A stretch of DNA of 64,000 nt from Plantago ovata (GCA_028274465.1 CM051456.1:90072753-90136752); one strand, 5' to 3'. Shown: positions 1-10,337, counted from the first letter of the stretch. Numbers and translations are program-made. The notes: a model not told the origin generated them from the sequence alone.

Positions 1-1528
1 GCTCTGTCCCCCTCACCGTTCTCAGCTAGTGGACTGGAAATTTCCGAGATCGAAGGCAGTGGCCTTTTACAAACTTTGATTTGATATTGGGTTACGACTT
101 CCCTTGCCGTGGTTTTTGATTGAGGTGCTTACTTATCTTCGCGTTGCTCCTAGTCAGCTTATGCCGAATGCTTTAAGGCTGATCCTCGGGTTACAAACGA
201 TTAGCGAAACGAGGGGGATAAAAATAGGCGTTGATACTTTGACGCACTCTTACTTTGTGAAGGAAATGCCTAAGGAGAAAGGCAGGATTATGCTTGCTTT
301 GAGATCTGGCTATGAACAGCTGGTTGTCACACCTACTACTAGTGACAATAGTTCATGGAAAGAGGAATATTTCTTTGTGAAAACTAATTATGTGTTTGGG
401 TCTGATAGGAATTTGAGGGTCCCTGTTCATTGGCAGCCCTTTGGTGAGTCATATAGACTTTTATGCAGGCTTGGATTTCTTAAATGGAGTTGATCTCATT
501 TTGCTTCTGTCTTGTAGAGGGCATTAAGTCGGACCCTGATTTAGGAGCGCAAAGTGCTGAAGAGATTTTAAAGCTGCCTTTTCAAGATAGAAAGTCCTGT
601 GTGCTTCTGACACCGAGAGTACTCGAGACTACTAGCATTTGGTGGACAGCTATCATTGAGACTGGAGGTAAGTTTGTATTCACATGTTTCTAATTCGTAC
701 TTTTCATGTTTTATATTTTGTCCTTGACTTGTGGAGTGTTTTCATTTCAGGCTGCCGTGAGTCATATTCCGAGAGAGTTGATGAGTCCTCTAGCATTCGG
801 AATTCTCATGATATGCTTCTGGAGTTCAGGAAGGAGAGGGAGAAGAAAAAGAGGCTTGCGGACTCTCAGAAGCAGATTATGAGTCCTGAGACTATCCTCG
901 AAGAAGAGCCCTTGCGTATGAAGAGAAGGAAGAAAGGCCATTCTGCAAGCGCGTTTGAAGGTTTTGCCACGACAGTCGAGCTGGGCGTTGACGCAAGTGT
1001 GAGCGTGAATGACTCTTCTTATTTTGAGGGTAAGCGATTTGACTTGGATGGAATTAGTAGCATCAGTCGTGGAGGAGTAAGGGGAGCTGCCTCTTATGTT
1101 CTGGGAGAAAATATTAAGGTGACTGAATATTTTATCCTTCTTGAATATAACTGTCTGACTGTCGGTATTCTTTTAGTGTTTGTCTTTACTTACTTTCTTT
1201 TTGGCGATGTTTGTATTAGGCGCTCCATGGTTCCATTTTCTTGGCTGAGCGAGTGGAGTCACTAGAGGATGAGTGTGACGGTTTGAAAAAGGAGAATGGT
1301 GAGCTGAAGAAGCTTGTTTCTGCCGCTGAGGAGAAGGCGACTGATGCTTTGGCCAAAAAGGAGAAGGCTGAGGGCTTGATGAGGCAGACTATACACAAAA
1401 GTGAGAAGTGTGTGATTGAGACAAGGCGCGATATTTTCAAGCAACTGCTGGAAGGGGTAGAATTCGACTATGTTGAAGAGGTTTGTGACTGTGATGAATT
1501 GTTGCAGGCTAAGGCTGCCCGGTCTTGA
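1..1528 (+). CDS. Spliced antisense gene (aORF) of the Tat-like element, 5' partial
   Basis: The reading frame joins across three GT-AG introns: exon 1 to 443, intron 444-517, exon 2 518-667, intron 668-750, exon 3 751-1118, intron 1119-1219, exon 4 1220-1528. From the Met at 104 this gives 388 residues. The start of exon 1 resembles the plant 'putative gypsy-type transposon' domain (GLRLPLPWFLIEVL, then VAPSQLMPNALRLI). Exon 3 is charged, with a basic KRRKKGH stretch. Exon 4 is a clear coiled coil (ERVESLEDECDGLKKENGEL). The frame is open upstream to the window edge apart from one TGA at 77-79, so the true start is probably outside and the copy may be broken. It runs opposite to gag-pol of the host element. 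Function unknown; splice sites are my reading, without transcript data. Confidence 0.7.
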
Positions 1529-2584
1529 TTGCGTTCGAGCAGCTATGTTTTGGTGCTTTTGAGTTTCATATGTAGGTTTTGTGTATGAATAACTTTGACT
1601 CATTTATTTTGTCAGATTTAGAATTATTGTGTTGTTGTTGAACCAAGTTTGGATCTTTCTTCATATTTTGTTGTTTTTAGAAGTGGGCAAGTCTGGAACT
1701 CTTATGATATTGAAAGATTGAACATGTAAGAACCTTGAACTTGTCAAGGCGCCTTGTGCTTTTGGTCTGGCTCTGGCGAGAGTTTTAACATCATTGTAGA
1801 TTTCTTGCAATCTTGTTGTTGTAGTCAGACTCAACTAATACTCGAATGTAGGTAGAGAAACTTAAGTTGTACCTTTGATAAAAGTAATAATGTAACATGC
1901 ATAATGTGGAAATGACTTAGTTTCATAATGTACTAATCGGGTATGTTCGGTGTCTGCCTGGCAGCATCAGGTACATGGTTGCCTCCCTCTTATGCCCCCC
2001 GAGTCCAAGTACGAGATCGTAGGGCTTGTTCTTGGACTTTGTTCCTAATTTCCTGCTTCCGAGTTTTTCAGTCTGTGTGGCATCTTCGTCACTTGATGTT
2101 GTCAGGATGTTCATTTGCTTTGGGGTGAAACAGCCTGTGGAGTGCCCAAAAGGAAGGGACCCCCCCTGGGGGGGGGGCAATAGACCGACCTGCTACCGGG
2201 TTAGTTGACCGGCATGCCCCTTGTCAGATCGGTGTGGTTTTAACGAGAAATCAATCTCATGAGACAAAGTTGGATTGTACCTCCAATGTTGGTGGCGGAG
2301 CTGCATATTTGGATCTGATGCCTTACGGTGGCAGGCATCTTGAAGACGACTTTTTTGTAGAAGTCAGTGACTCTTCATGGCGCCTTTTGGCGGCAAGCGT
2401 CTTTAGAGATGGTTCATTAGGCACTCTGACAGCTTAGTCAGGTGGTTGAGCTGTAAAAGGATCAGTGGACCCCCCTGGAGGGGGGGGGGGCAATAAACCG
2501 ACCTGCTACCGGGTTAGTTGACCGGCATGCCCCTTGTCAGATCGATATGATTTTAACGAGAAATCAACCTCGAAAATAAATGTG
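1529..2584. repeat. Non-coding spacer with a duplicated block of about 85 bp
   Basis: No convincing gene lies between the antisense gene and the end of pol. Two near-identical blocks, about 2148-2232 and 2463-2546, each begin with a C-run/G-run hairpin (CCCCCC, TGG, then a long G-run) and share the sequence ACCTGCTACCGGGTTAGTTG. They are direct repeats about 310 bp apart. Short open frames here look like chance. Confidence 0.7.
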
Positions 2585-3970
2585 TTAAAAGTGATACCTC
2601 TTCAAGTGGATGGCGTTCCAGCTGTTGTGAATTGGACGTCCATCGTCCGCCTGCAGTTTGTAGGCGCCATTGCCTACCACTTTGATGATCTTGTAGGGGC
2701 CCTCCCAATTCGGCCCTAACTTTCCAGCTCCTACTTCTTTGGTATTCTGGAATACGCGTCGTAGCACCCAGTCGCCTTCCCTGAATGTACAGATTCGTAT
2801 GTGTTTGTTGAAGTATTCTGCTGCCTTATGTTGATATGCCGCATTTCTGATCATTGCTTTTTCACGAAGTTCATCGATCGTGTCGAGTTCGTGTTCTAAC
2901 TCAATGCCATTGTGTTGTTCGTCGGCCATTTCATACCTCGCGGAAGGGAGTCCGGCTTCTACTGGAATGACTGCCTCAGTGCCGTAAGTCAGTCTGAATG
3001 GAGTTTCTCCTGTTGGAGTCCTTGATGTGGTGTGGTAGGACCATAGAACAGCTGGTAGTTCATCTGCCTAGGCTCCCTTAGCATGTGTTAGCCTTTTTTT
3101 TAAGCAGCTCATGATAGTTTTATTGGTTGCTTCGGCTTGGCCATTCGCTTGCGGGTATCTTGGTGTGGAGAATGTAAGCTTGATTCCCCAGTCTCGACAG
3201 AAGTTTTGGAACCCGTGACTTATGAATTGGGAGCCATTGTCTGTGACAATTTCATTTGGGACTCCAAACCTGCAAATGACATGTTTCCATATAAACTTTT
3301 TAACTTCAGTGTCCCTTACCTGCTTGTAAGCTTCTGTCTCTACTCATTTGGTGAAGTAGTCTGTCACTGCGAGCATGAATACACGCTGGCCTGGGGCGGT
3401 TGGCAATTTTCCGACTATGTCCATTCCCCACTTCATGAAGGGCCAAGGCGTGATCGTCGAATGTAACTTTTCAGCCGGAAGGTGACTGACTTGCGAGTGT
3501 CTTTGGCATGGGTCACACCTGGTAACAAAGTCTTTCGAGTCTCCTCTCATGGTCGGCCAGTAGTACCCTGCTGTGAGCGCACGGTTTGCAAGGCTTCTTA
3601 CTCCGGAGTGATTACCGCATTCACCTTCATGTAACTCAGATAGAACATATTTTATCTCGTTAGGAGCTACGCACCTGAGCAGTGGACCTGAGAAAGATAT
3701 CTTGTAAAGTCGGTTGTTGTGGATAGTGAAGCGTGCTGCTTTGGCTTTTATCCTTCGTGCTTCAATTTTATCTGTTGGGAGAGATCCACTTTCTAGGTAT
3801 GAAATTATTGGAGTCGTCCAATTTGGCTCTGTAGTTATCTCGGCTACAGTCTGGTCGGGTGACTCTTCTTTCCATGTTGCTGGCTATTGAATGTATGCTA
3901 TTGGGATTGACGTAGATGTTGTGGTTTGGATAGATGCGCCTAAGTTGGCTAGGGCGTCTGCTTGGCTGTT
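2585..3970 (-). pseudogene. Tat-like pol, integrase region
   Basis: Continues the frame of the upstream RT ORF. The zinc-binding part (HEGECGNH, then CDPCQRH) is followed by the catalytic core: MDIVGKLP carries the first Asp, TDNGSQF the second, and [15 protein letters not shown] the Glu region. The C-terminus FREGDWVLRRVF..LGPNWEGPYKI is typical of gypsy integrase tails and ends at 2585. Stops in the same frame are at 3884-3886 (TAG), 3344-3346 (TGA replacing the Trp of DYFTKW) and 3068-3070 (TAG). These are single-base changes rather than frameshifts, so decay is fairly recent. Confidence 0.88.
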
Positions 3971-5878
3971 TTATATTCTGGGTACCTGTAAAATAGAGAA
4001 TTCTTCGAAGGCAGCCTTCGATTCTCTGGCGACTTTGAGGTATGCAACCATCTTTGGGTCGACTGTCCGGTAGGATCCCTGCAATTGGTTAACTATTAAT
4101 TGTGAGTCTGAGTATACCTGAATGTTCTTTATTCCCATGTCTCGAGCCAAGTTCATGCCGGCTATTAGTGCTTCATACTCAGCTTCGTTGTTGGTCGCTT
4201 TGAATCCACATCTAATAGATCGTTGAATTATGTCTCCTTCTGGTGATGTGAGTACCATACCAAGTCCACTGCCTCTGATATTGCTTGAGTCGTCAACTGA
4301 GAGTTTCCACTGAGAGTTGTCTTTTTCCTGCAAACAAAGAAGTTCTTTTTCGGCTTGACTGCATTCACTTGGTGCGAAGTCGGCGATGAAGTCTGCGAGG
4401 GCTTGTGACTTGATGGCGGTGCGAGGCTGGAATGAGATTTCATGCTCGCTGAGCTCTACTGCCCACTTTGCTAGTCTGCCTGAAAGTTCTGGTTTATGTA
4501 AGACGTTGCGAAGTGGGAAGCTAGTAAGAACAGTGATAGGGTGACACTGAAAATAGGGTCGCAACTTTCTTGCGGCAGTGACTAACGCAAGGGCTAGCTT
4601 CTCCAGTTGGCTATATCTGGTCTCCGCATCTAGTAACGACCTGCTTACGTAATAAACTGGTAATTGGTTCCCATCTTGCTCCCTTACCAATACTGCACTC
4701 AATGCTGCGTCTGAAATTGCCAAGTACAAGAACAAGGTTTCTCCGTTATTGGGCTTGGAAAGCACTGGCGCTGTAGTAAGGTAGCGCTTGATCTGTTGTA
4801 AGGCGCCCTCACATTCTTCTGTCCATTGAAAATCCTTGCTTTTCCGCAGGGTATCAAAAAATGGTTTGCATTTTTCTGATGATTTCGGAATAAATCGGCT
4901 CAGAGCGGCTAGTCTCCCATTAAGTTTTTGCACGTCCTTAACATTTTTCGGGGAGGGGATGTTAGAAATGGATCGTATTTGATCAGGGTTTGCCTCGATA
5001 CCTCTCTGTGTGACTAAGTATCCGAGGAATTTTCCAGAAGAAACTCCAAAGGAACATTTGGTCGGGTTCAGCTTCATGTTGTATTTGCGGAGGACTGAGA
5101 ATGCCTGCTGGAGGTGGTCTAGGTGTTGATCCGCAACGAGGGATTTGACGAGCATGTCGTCAATATATACTTCCATAGTGTCCCCCAACATACTAGAGAA
5201 CATTCGGTTAACCAGTCTTTGATAGGTGGCTCCGGCATTTTTAAGTCCGAATGGCATGACCTTGTAGCAAAAGGTACCCCGCTCCGTGACAAATGAGGTT
5301 TTCTCTTGATCTTCTGGATGCATCAATATCTGACTGTAGCCTGAGAAGGCATCCATAAAGCTTAGGAGCTCATGCCCAGCCGTGGAATCTACCAACATGT
5401 CGATGTGTGGTAGGGGGAACGAATCTTTCGGGCATGCCTTGTTCAAGTCTGTAAAATCGATGCACACCCGCCACTTACCATTCTTCTTCTTTACTACGAC
5501 CACGTTTGCTAGCCAGTCTGGGTAGTGGACCTCTCGGACAGATCCAATATCGAGTAACTTCTGGATCTCCTCGTTGATGATTTTGTTGCGCTCTGGGGCA
5601 AATTTCCTTCGTTTCTGTCTGACAGGCGGGAAGTCTGGGTCGACTTGAAGTTTGTGAGTGATTATTTCCGGATCAATTCCGGTCATGTCCGTGTGCGACC
5701 AGGCAAAACAGTCGTGATTTCCTGCAAGAAAAGATATTAGTTTACCTCTGAGTTCTGGTGTCAGCCTTGTCCTGATCTGAACCTTGTAATCCGGGTGGTC
5801 TGGATGAATCTGTACTTCGTCAAGCTCTTCCATTCCGGGGTGATCTGGGTCAGATGGGGGGTTGACTTGCTGTAATTG
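3971..5878 (-). CDS. Tat-like pol: reverse transcriptase and two RNase H domains
   Basis: The open frame follows the UAG at 5879-5881 in the same phase; the first Met is at 5833. RT motifs: KWRVCIDFTDLNKACPKD, FMDAFSGYSQI, MPFGLKNAGATYQR and the catalytic YIDD (about 5150-5175). The first RNase H (about 4500-4760) is worn (LAISDAALSAVL..SRSLLDAETRYSQLEK). A second, archaeal-type RNase H follows (about 3990-4315) with VDDSSN, NNEAEYEALIAGM and VYSDSQL, giving its acidic residues. This dual arrangement marks the Tat lineage. The frame ends at TAA 3971-3973, where family members read on into integrase. Confidence 0.92.
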   Translation of the reverse strand, partial: QLQQVNPPSDPDHPGMEELDEVQIHPDHPDYKVQIRTRLTPELRGKLISFLAGNHDCFAWSHTDMTGIDPEIITHKLQVDPDFPPVRQKRRKFAPERNKIINEEIQKLLDIGSVREVHYPDWLANVVVVKKKNGKWRVCIDFTDLNKACPKDSFPLPHIDMLVDSTAGHELLSFMDAFSGYSQILMHPEDQEKTSFVTERGTFCYKVMPFGLKNAGATYQRLVNRMFSSMLGDTMEVYIDDMLVKSLVADQHLDHLQQAFSVLRKYNMKLNPTKCSFGVSSGKFLGYLVTQRGIEANPDQIRSISNIPSPKNVKDVQKLNGRLAALSRFIPKSSEKCKPFFDTLRKSKDFQWTEECEGALQQIKRYLTTAPVLSKPNNGETLFLYLAISDAALSAVLVREQDGNQLPVYYVSRSLLDAETRYSQLEKLALALVTAARKLRPYFQCHPITVLTSFPLRNVLHKPELSGRLAKWAVELSEHEISFQPRTAIKSQALADFIADFAPSECSQAEKELLCLQEKDNSQWKLSVDDSSNIRGSGLGMVLTSPEGDIIQRSIRCGFKATNNEAEYEALIAGMNLARDMGIKNIQVYSDSQLIVNQLQGSYRTVDPKMVAYLKVARESKAAFEEFSILQVPRI

Positions 5879-5881
5879 CTA
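5869..5881 (-). promoter_or_regulatory. Candidate leaky stop codon, UAG CAA UUA
   Basis: On the minus strand the gag-protease frame ends GAA TTA TAG CAA TTA CAG and continues open in the same frame into RT. UAG followed by CAR-YYA is the tobacco mosaic virus type readthrough context. Gag-protease and RT therefore appear separated only by a stop whose context is known to be suppressed in plants. Readthrough itself is inference. Confidence 0.6.
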
Positions 5882-7651
5882 TAATTCAGTGGCCTTTGAT
5901 TTAAGTGTTTCCATATAGCAAGCCCTGGCGTCACGTTGTTGGCCGTTAATCTCCTTGACTCCCCATTTGGTCGGGAAGCGAATAACTTGGTGGTAAGTGG
6001 ATGGTACTGCTTTCATCTCGTGAATCCATGGTCTGCCTAGGATAGCATTGTAACTCGATGGGCTGTCGACAATCAGAAATTTTGTAGGCAAGTTGACGCC
6101 TTCTGCATAAACATGGAGGGTGACACTTCCGACCGTGTATTTTCGTTCTCCACTGAATCCATATAGCGTCGTAGGCTGTCTAAGGATGGATGTCTCCTCT
6201 ATTCCCATTTCTGAGAGAGCATCTAAGAAAATGACATTAGCAGAGCTCCCATTATCAATGAGAACTCTTTTAGTGAGACAGTTTGCAATGTGAATTTTGA
6301 TAACTAGAGCATCATCATGCGGACTGATTAATTGCTTAGACTCAGAATCTGAAAAACTAATAGTTGTATCTGAAAAGGAGGCATCTTGTATTCTGCTAAC
6401 ATTGAGCTCAGGTTTTACCGCTTGCCTGGTGTGGCGCTTTGCAGAAGAATACGAGATGCCACTGACCTCCGACCCCCCTGAGATTACATTGATTACCTTA
6501 TTGGTCTTAGGGGGCTCGGGCGGACCAGTGCCCTGCCGATTGGCTAGGGTCTTTTTACCTTTGTCAGAGAGAAACTCCGTCAGGTGCCCTCTCTTTAGTA
6601 ACTCAACAACCTCCAGTCTCAGCGAAATGCATTCTGACGTTTTGTGCCCATGATCTCCATGAAATTCACACCATTTGTTTGAGTCTCTGTGTTCTGCAGG
6701 GGTCCTTAGCTTTCCTGGCCATCGAACTCTTTCGCCCATGCCTTTCATCACTGCTACACATTCATCGGGTTCTATGCTGAGGGAGTATTCTGGTGAAGCT
6801 CGGCTTTCTGATCTTCTCGGTGGGCCTGTACGGCGATTTGAATCTGCAAAGGGCGCCTGCCTTCTTTCTGTTGTGTATGGTTTGGAGCGATGGTCAGAGA
6901 CTCTGCGTTCCACTCGCCTGTCACTTTTTGGCTCCCTGCGGTCACTCTGTTTTGGATGGGGCACTGTGTTTGCATCATCTTCCTCCCACTTTATTTGCGC
7001 CCAAGCTTTGGCGAGCACGTCTTCCATTGTTCGGCAAGGGTACATAGTTAGCTCCTTGTACAGTCCAGAGTCTGTTGGGAGCCCTTTTCGGAAGGCGTTC
7101 ACCGCTGTGTCCTTGTTGCAATTAGGGATTGAGACTTTTTCTTTATTGAATCTGCCTACATAGTCTCTCAAAGATTCGTTAGGACGCTGTCGGACGCTAT
7201 ATAAGTCGTCCGACATTTTCAATAATTTACGACTACTAGCGTACTGCTCTACAAAACAATCAATTAATTGTGCGAAAGAGCTAATGCAGTTGTTAGGGAG
7301 ATTGGTATACCACTGTAGCGCCGGACCTACCAGACTGGATCCAAATCCCTTGCACATGCATGCTTCGCGGAGGTCTCGAGGAATGGCTATAGTGAACATT
7401 CGCTGCTTGTATTGCGATACATGATCGTCTGGGTCCGTCGTTCCGTCATAGAGCTTCATTGACGGGAAGCTAAATTTTGTGGGCATCTCGACCATCGCAA
7501 TGGCGTCCACGAAAGGTGAGTCCGCAAAGCTGTTCGGCAAGCTTTTCTTGATAGGGGCTGGCACTCCAGGGATCCTCTGGATCATTTCTTCCAAACCTTT
7601 GAGCTTGGATGCAAGGTCATCGGTCTGACTACCTGCACAAGATGTTAGCAA
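5879..7651 (-). CDS. Tat-like gag and aspartic protease
   Basis: 590 residues in one open frame. The N-terminal half is a Retrotrans_gag domain (FSFPSMKLYDGTTDPDDHVS, then ALQWYTNLPNNCISSFAQL, RQRPNESLRDYVGRFNKEK). An Arg-rich linker follows, then a one-copy zinc-knuckle-like motif CEFHGDHGHKTSEC and a retropepsin domain with VLIDNGSSANVIF (DNG at the active site, where many have D-S/T-G) and ILGRPW. Gag shells the particle and the protease matures it. The frame ends with UAG at 5879-5881. At the N-terminus the frame differs from that of the upstream part of gag (8163-7675), so a frame break lies near 7652-7675. Confidence 0.88.
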   Translation of the reverse strand: MLTSCAGSQTDDLASKLKGLEEMIQRIPGVPAPIKKSLPNSFADSPFVDAIAMVEMPTKFSFPSMKLYDGTTDPDDHVSQYKQRMFTIAIPRDLREACMCKGFGSSLVGPALQWYTNLPNNCISSFAQLIDCFVEQYASSRKLLKMSDDLYSVRQRPNESLRDYVGRFNKEKVSIPNCNKDTAVNAFRKGLPTDSGLYKELTMYPCRTMEDVLAKAWAQIKWEEDDANTVPHPKQSDRREPKSDRRVERRVSDHRSKPYTTERRQAPFADSNRRTGPPRRSESRASPEYSLSIEPDECVAVMKGMGERVRWPGKLRTPAEHRDSNKWCEFHGDHGHKTSECISLRLEVVELLKRGHLTEFLSDKGKKTLANRQGTGPPEPPKTNKVINVISGGSEVSGISYSSAKRHTRQAVKPELNVSRIQDASFSDTTISFSDSESKQLISPHDDALVIKIHIANCLTKRVLIDNGSSANVIFLDALSEMGIEETSILRQPTTLYGFSGERKYTVGSVTLHVYAEGVNLPTKFLIVDSPSSYNAILGRPWIHEMKAVPSTYHQVIRFPTKWGVKEINGQQRDARACYMETLKSKATEL

Positions 7652-7674
7652 AGGATTGGCAGAGTTTGGGTTGC

Positions 7675-8163
7675 TTACACTCGTTTAATTTTGCCGTGTG
7701 GTCTCAGTACGCCTTTGTGTATTGACATCCTCGAAGGAGACTCTTCTGTCTGCCTCGGGGTGAATGGTCTGCACAGCGGCTCCAGACGGGTTGCTCGATA
7801 CATGTATGACAGGAGTGATGGGAGTCGCTCCATCCTGGTCCTCAAAGTCAGACGGCGCGCCTCAACTTGGTCATGCAATGGAGTTGCAATGATCGGATCC
7901 TGATGATTTGGGCGAGGCGAGCTTGCTTCTAGCATCGGGGCGGCGTTTTGTACCTGGAGGCTGGTGGATGGGTTCTGCTGGACCAGAGCATCCATTTTTT
8001 CCTTCAAGGCAGAGTTTTCTTCTCGGACAGCACGATTCTCAGCTTCGAGTTGCTGGAATCTGGCGTTGTTTTCCCTCATCTGGGCGGCCAAGGCTTGGAG
8101 TTGAGCATTGACAGTGTTGGCGTCGAGCTCGTCGCTTACGTGTCCATCTTCCAAATGAGACAT
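7675..8163 (-). pseudogene. N-terminal part of Tat-like gag
   Basis: The likely start is the ATG at 8161-8163, about 40 bases after the primer site (MSHLEDGHVSDEL). A coiled coil follows (LQALAAQMRENNARFQQLEA, then EENSALKEKM), typical of the N-terminus of this gag type. The frame stops at 7675 and gag resumes in another frame near 7651. A GT-AG segment of about 50 bases would rejoin the frames but is shorter than usual plant introns, so I treat the break as a frameshift. Confidence 0.65.
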
Positions 8164-8200
8164 GGTGCTCGCTGGTGAATTGCTTGTTTTGATAGTCGGG

Positions 8201-8218
8201 GCCCCACGGTGGGCGCCA
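8201..8218 (-). other. Primer binding site, tRNA-Lys(CTT)
   Basis: The plus strand reads GCCCCACGGTGGGCGCCA, the 3' end of plant tRNA-Lys(CTT) including CCA, so the minus strand is its complement TGGCGCCCACCGTGGGGC. It lies three bases inside the 5' LTR end at 8222, as expected for a minus-strand element. Confidence 0.9.
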
Positions 8219-8221
8219 AAT

Positions 8222-9137
8222 TGTAGAGGCTCTGAATCTACAATCACGGATTTGAACGGATTGAGGGGCTCCAACGACCTGAAAGCAATACAAAAGCGAC
8301 CTAGAGCGGTGAGATTCGAAGGTGACACCGGTGTGGTGTCGACCGAAGGCACTCCGACGCTCAAGTTAGTACGTTTGTGATAGACGATATAAAAATAGAT
8401 TCGAATAATGAATGAAATAAACTTATCCTTGTTATTCTAGAGAAATAGAGAGTCAGCCGTGGAACTGGATATGCGTGGTTGCCTCGGATTTGATATCACC
8501 GGAGTCTGACTGAATTAATGGTCTTGAGCGGTGTGATTGGTTGTTAGTTTTGGAATGGAGAGTGCCTGACCAGTAGGGTTTCAGGGTTGTGAGATTATAT
8601 GTGCTAGAGAAGATATTTTCGTCGGAGGCGGACTGGAGAATGATCGTAGAGATTAGGTTTTAGCTTAATGTGAGAATGCTATTGTTTCAAGTATGATGTA
8701 GTGAATGTTCGATGCCTTTTCGTTCCAGTCGCTCTCTCTTATATAGAGAGAATATCCGAAAGAGCCTTTGGTCAGTTAAACGTGATCCCGAGATTTGAGG
8801 GTTGTTTCTCTTATTTCGAGTCGTGGATGACTGACTCTTCGAAGTGAATCAGTCAGAGTCTGACTCGTAACTGACTGCTCGCCTCTTGACGGCATGTCGA
8901 AGTTACCCTAGTTTTAGTCGGTCGAATTTGTCGTAGAGAGACTGATACTCAATTTGGACTTGTACGTCCGTTAATGTAATGGGCTCAGTGGCCCTTTCCA
9001 TAATTGGGCTACTCAAAATGAGATTGGATTGCAATTATGGACTTAGTCGTGAGGGACTCTGAACGGACCTGCTTGCTCAATGGCCCTCTTGACCTAACTT
9101 TCTTAGTCAAATGTAGAGTCAAATTATTACCATTACA
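8222..9137 (-). mobile_element. 5' LTR of the Tat-like element (916 bp)
   Basis: Bounded by TGTA..TACA. The inner end is next to the tRNA-Lys primer site; the outer end abuts copia RT sequence. The start was set by comparing the disrupted copia sequence with an uninterrupted copy near 17850. No second LTR is in the window for comparison. Confidence 0.82.
8738..8745 (-). promoter_or_regulatory. TATA box of the Tat-like LTR
   Basis: Minus strand TATATAAG inside the 5' LTR, the expected place for the U3 promoter of a minus-strand element. Found by sequence only. Confidence 0.6.
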
Positions 9138-9376
9138 AATGTCAGGCCTACTTGCTGTTAGATACAGCAAGGAACCAATGAGCTTCCTATACTTGTGTTC
9201 ATCAACACTTTTATCTTGTTTAGTATATCCCAATTTGGTAACAACACTCATAGGGATCTTTTCAGGTTTTTCTTCCTCTTTGATACTGAACTTTATGAGC
9301 ATTTCCTTTGCATACTTTGCTTGATTTAAGAATATTCCATCTTTGAGTTGCTTGACTTGCAATCCTAGGAAATAAT
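9138..9376 (-). pseudogene. Copia RT/RNase H connection fragment
   Basis: Encodes [37 protein letters not shown], the end of a SIRE-like copia RT. It is cut on the left by the Tat LTR and on the right by a copia LTR at 9377. Unlike the copy at 18042-18070 it keeps the bases of DGIFLNQAKYA, so it comes from a different element. It is the oldest layer of this nest. Confidence 0.85.
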
Positions 9377-10337
9377 TGTTGGTCCGTTTAAACAACAAGA
9401 AAAGACTAGAGGGGGGGGGGGAGGTGAATAGTCTTTTCAAACTTTCGTCGTTTAAAAACTTTCTCAACAAGGACTTATTACTTTTCAGTAATGAGTTTGC
9501 TGATACTTAACTTTCTCAGCAAGCGCAAGTTACTTTTCAGTAACGAGTTTTGCTGATACTTAAAATCAGACAGCGGAAGTCTTTGATACAATAAGTGATT
9601 TGTCAGTAAGTGATAGTTTCAGCAAGTGAACAGAGTGACTGTGTACAGATAGATATGCTTTGCTGAAAACTAAATGCAGTAAGTAAATCACACAAACACT
9701 TTTATAGTGGTATCTGAGAGTGGCGTAATCTCTCAACTAATCCACTTTGTCCTTTCTAGGACTGAATCCACTAAGACAAGTTTGAGGTCCTTACAACACC
9801 TATCTAGAGCGATTCAAACAGAAACCAAAGCACACTTGCTTCGTTTCCAACCTAACTAGAGAACGAAACCTTGTTCTCCACCAAACTTGGGACTTTTAAT
9901 CAGCAACTCTATGCTCGATTAAGTTCCCCCTGAATTTCGCGCCTGAAAGGGTGTATTTTCAGTTAGAGAGGTTTGGGATGAGATAACTTGATTATAACTT
10001 ATTCAGCTACAACAAGTAATCTAAGAAACAAAACTTTGAATACTTTGCAGTAAACAAGTTTGATTGTTTCTGGTGTCAAGACTTGTTCTTGTTCGAAAGA
10101 AAGAACACTTAACTAATTTCTTAGCCGTGTATGTTCTACTTCTTCACAAGTAGCTTTTTCAAGCTTTAAGTCTTGGAACGGATCAATGGCAGTAAAGAGT
10201 GTTTGAAAGGTATGTGAGTTTTAAGCACAAGTGAGAGTTTGATCACGTTGTTGACACACTTCAACTCTTTGCCGGATGACCTCTGTTTATAGTGAATCAA
10301 GGGAGTCGTTTGAATTTCAAATTCCAAGGCTTTGTTC
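9377..10337 (-). mobile_element. SIRE-like LTR, 3' part, minus orientation
   Basis: On the plus strand it starts TGTTGGTCC and matches the reverse complement of the 3' two thirds of the full LTRs at 20932-22505 and 42070-43642, including the poly-C tract (seen here as G11 near 9411). At about 10337 it switches to LTR sequence in the opposite orientation. It is inserted in the RT fragment that ends at 9376. Confidence 0.85.

Larger units (their letters stand above)
1..9137 (-). mobile_element. Ty3/gypsy LTR retrotransposon, Tat-like, 3' end outside window
   Basis: On the minus strand the order is 5' LTR (8222-9137), tRNA-Lys primer site, gag, protease, RT, RNase H, a second RNase H, integrase, then an antisense gene. 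Two RNase H domains and an antisense gene downstream of pol are known marks of the plant Tat/Retand/Ogre lineage. The right boundary follows from the LTR ending ..TACA and abutting copia RT sequence that continues at 9138; the adjacent aatgt (9138-9142) would be half of the target duplication. The 3' LTR is not in the window. Several in-frame stops show the copy is dead. Confidence 0.85.

Noticed and set aside
6297-7163. Long plus-strand open frames inside gag
   Set aside because: They are mirror frames of the well-supported minus-strand gag-protease, without any recognisable domain.
7625-7675. A GT-AG intron of about 50 bases that would join the two gag frames
   Set aside because: Shorter than normal plant introns; a frameshift is simpler, although the join is in frame.
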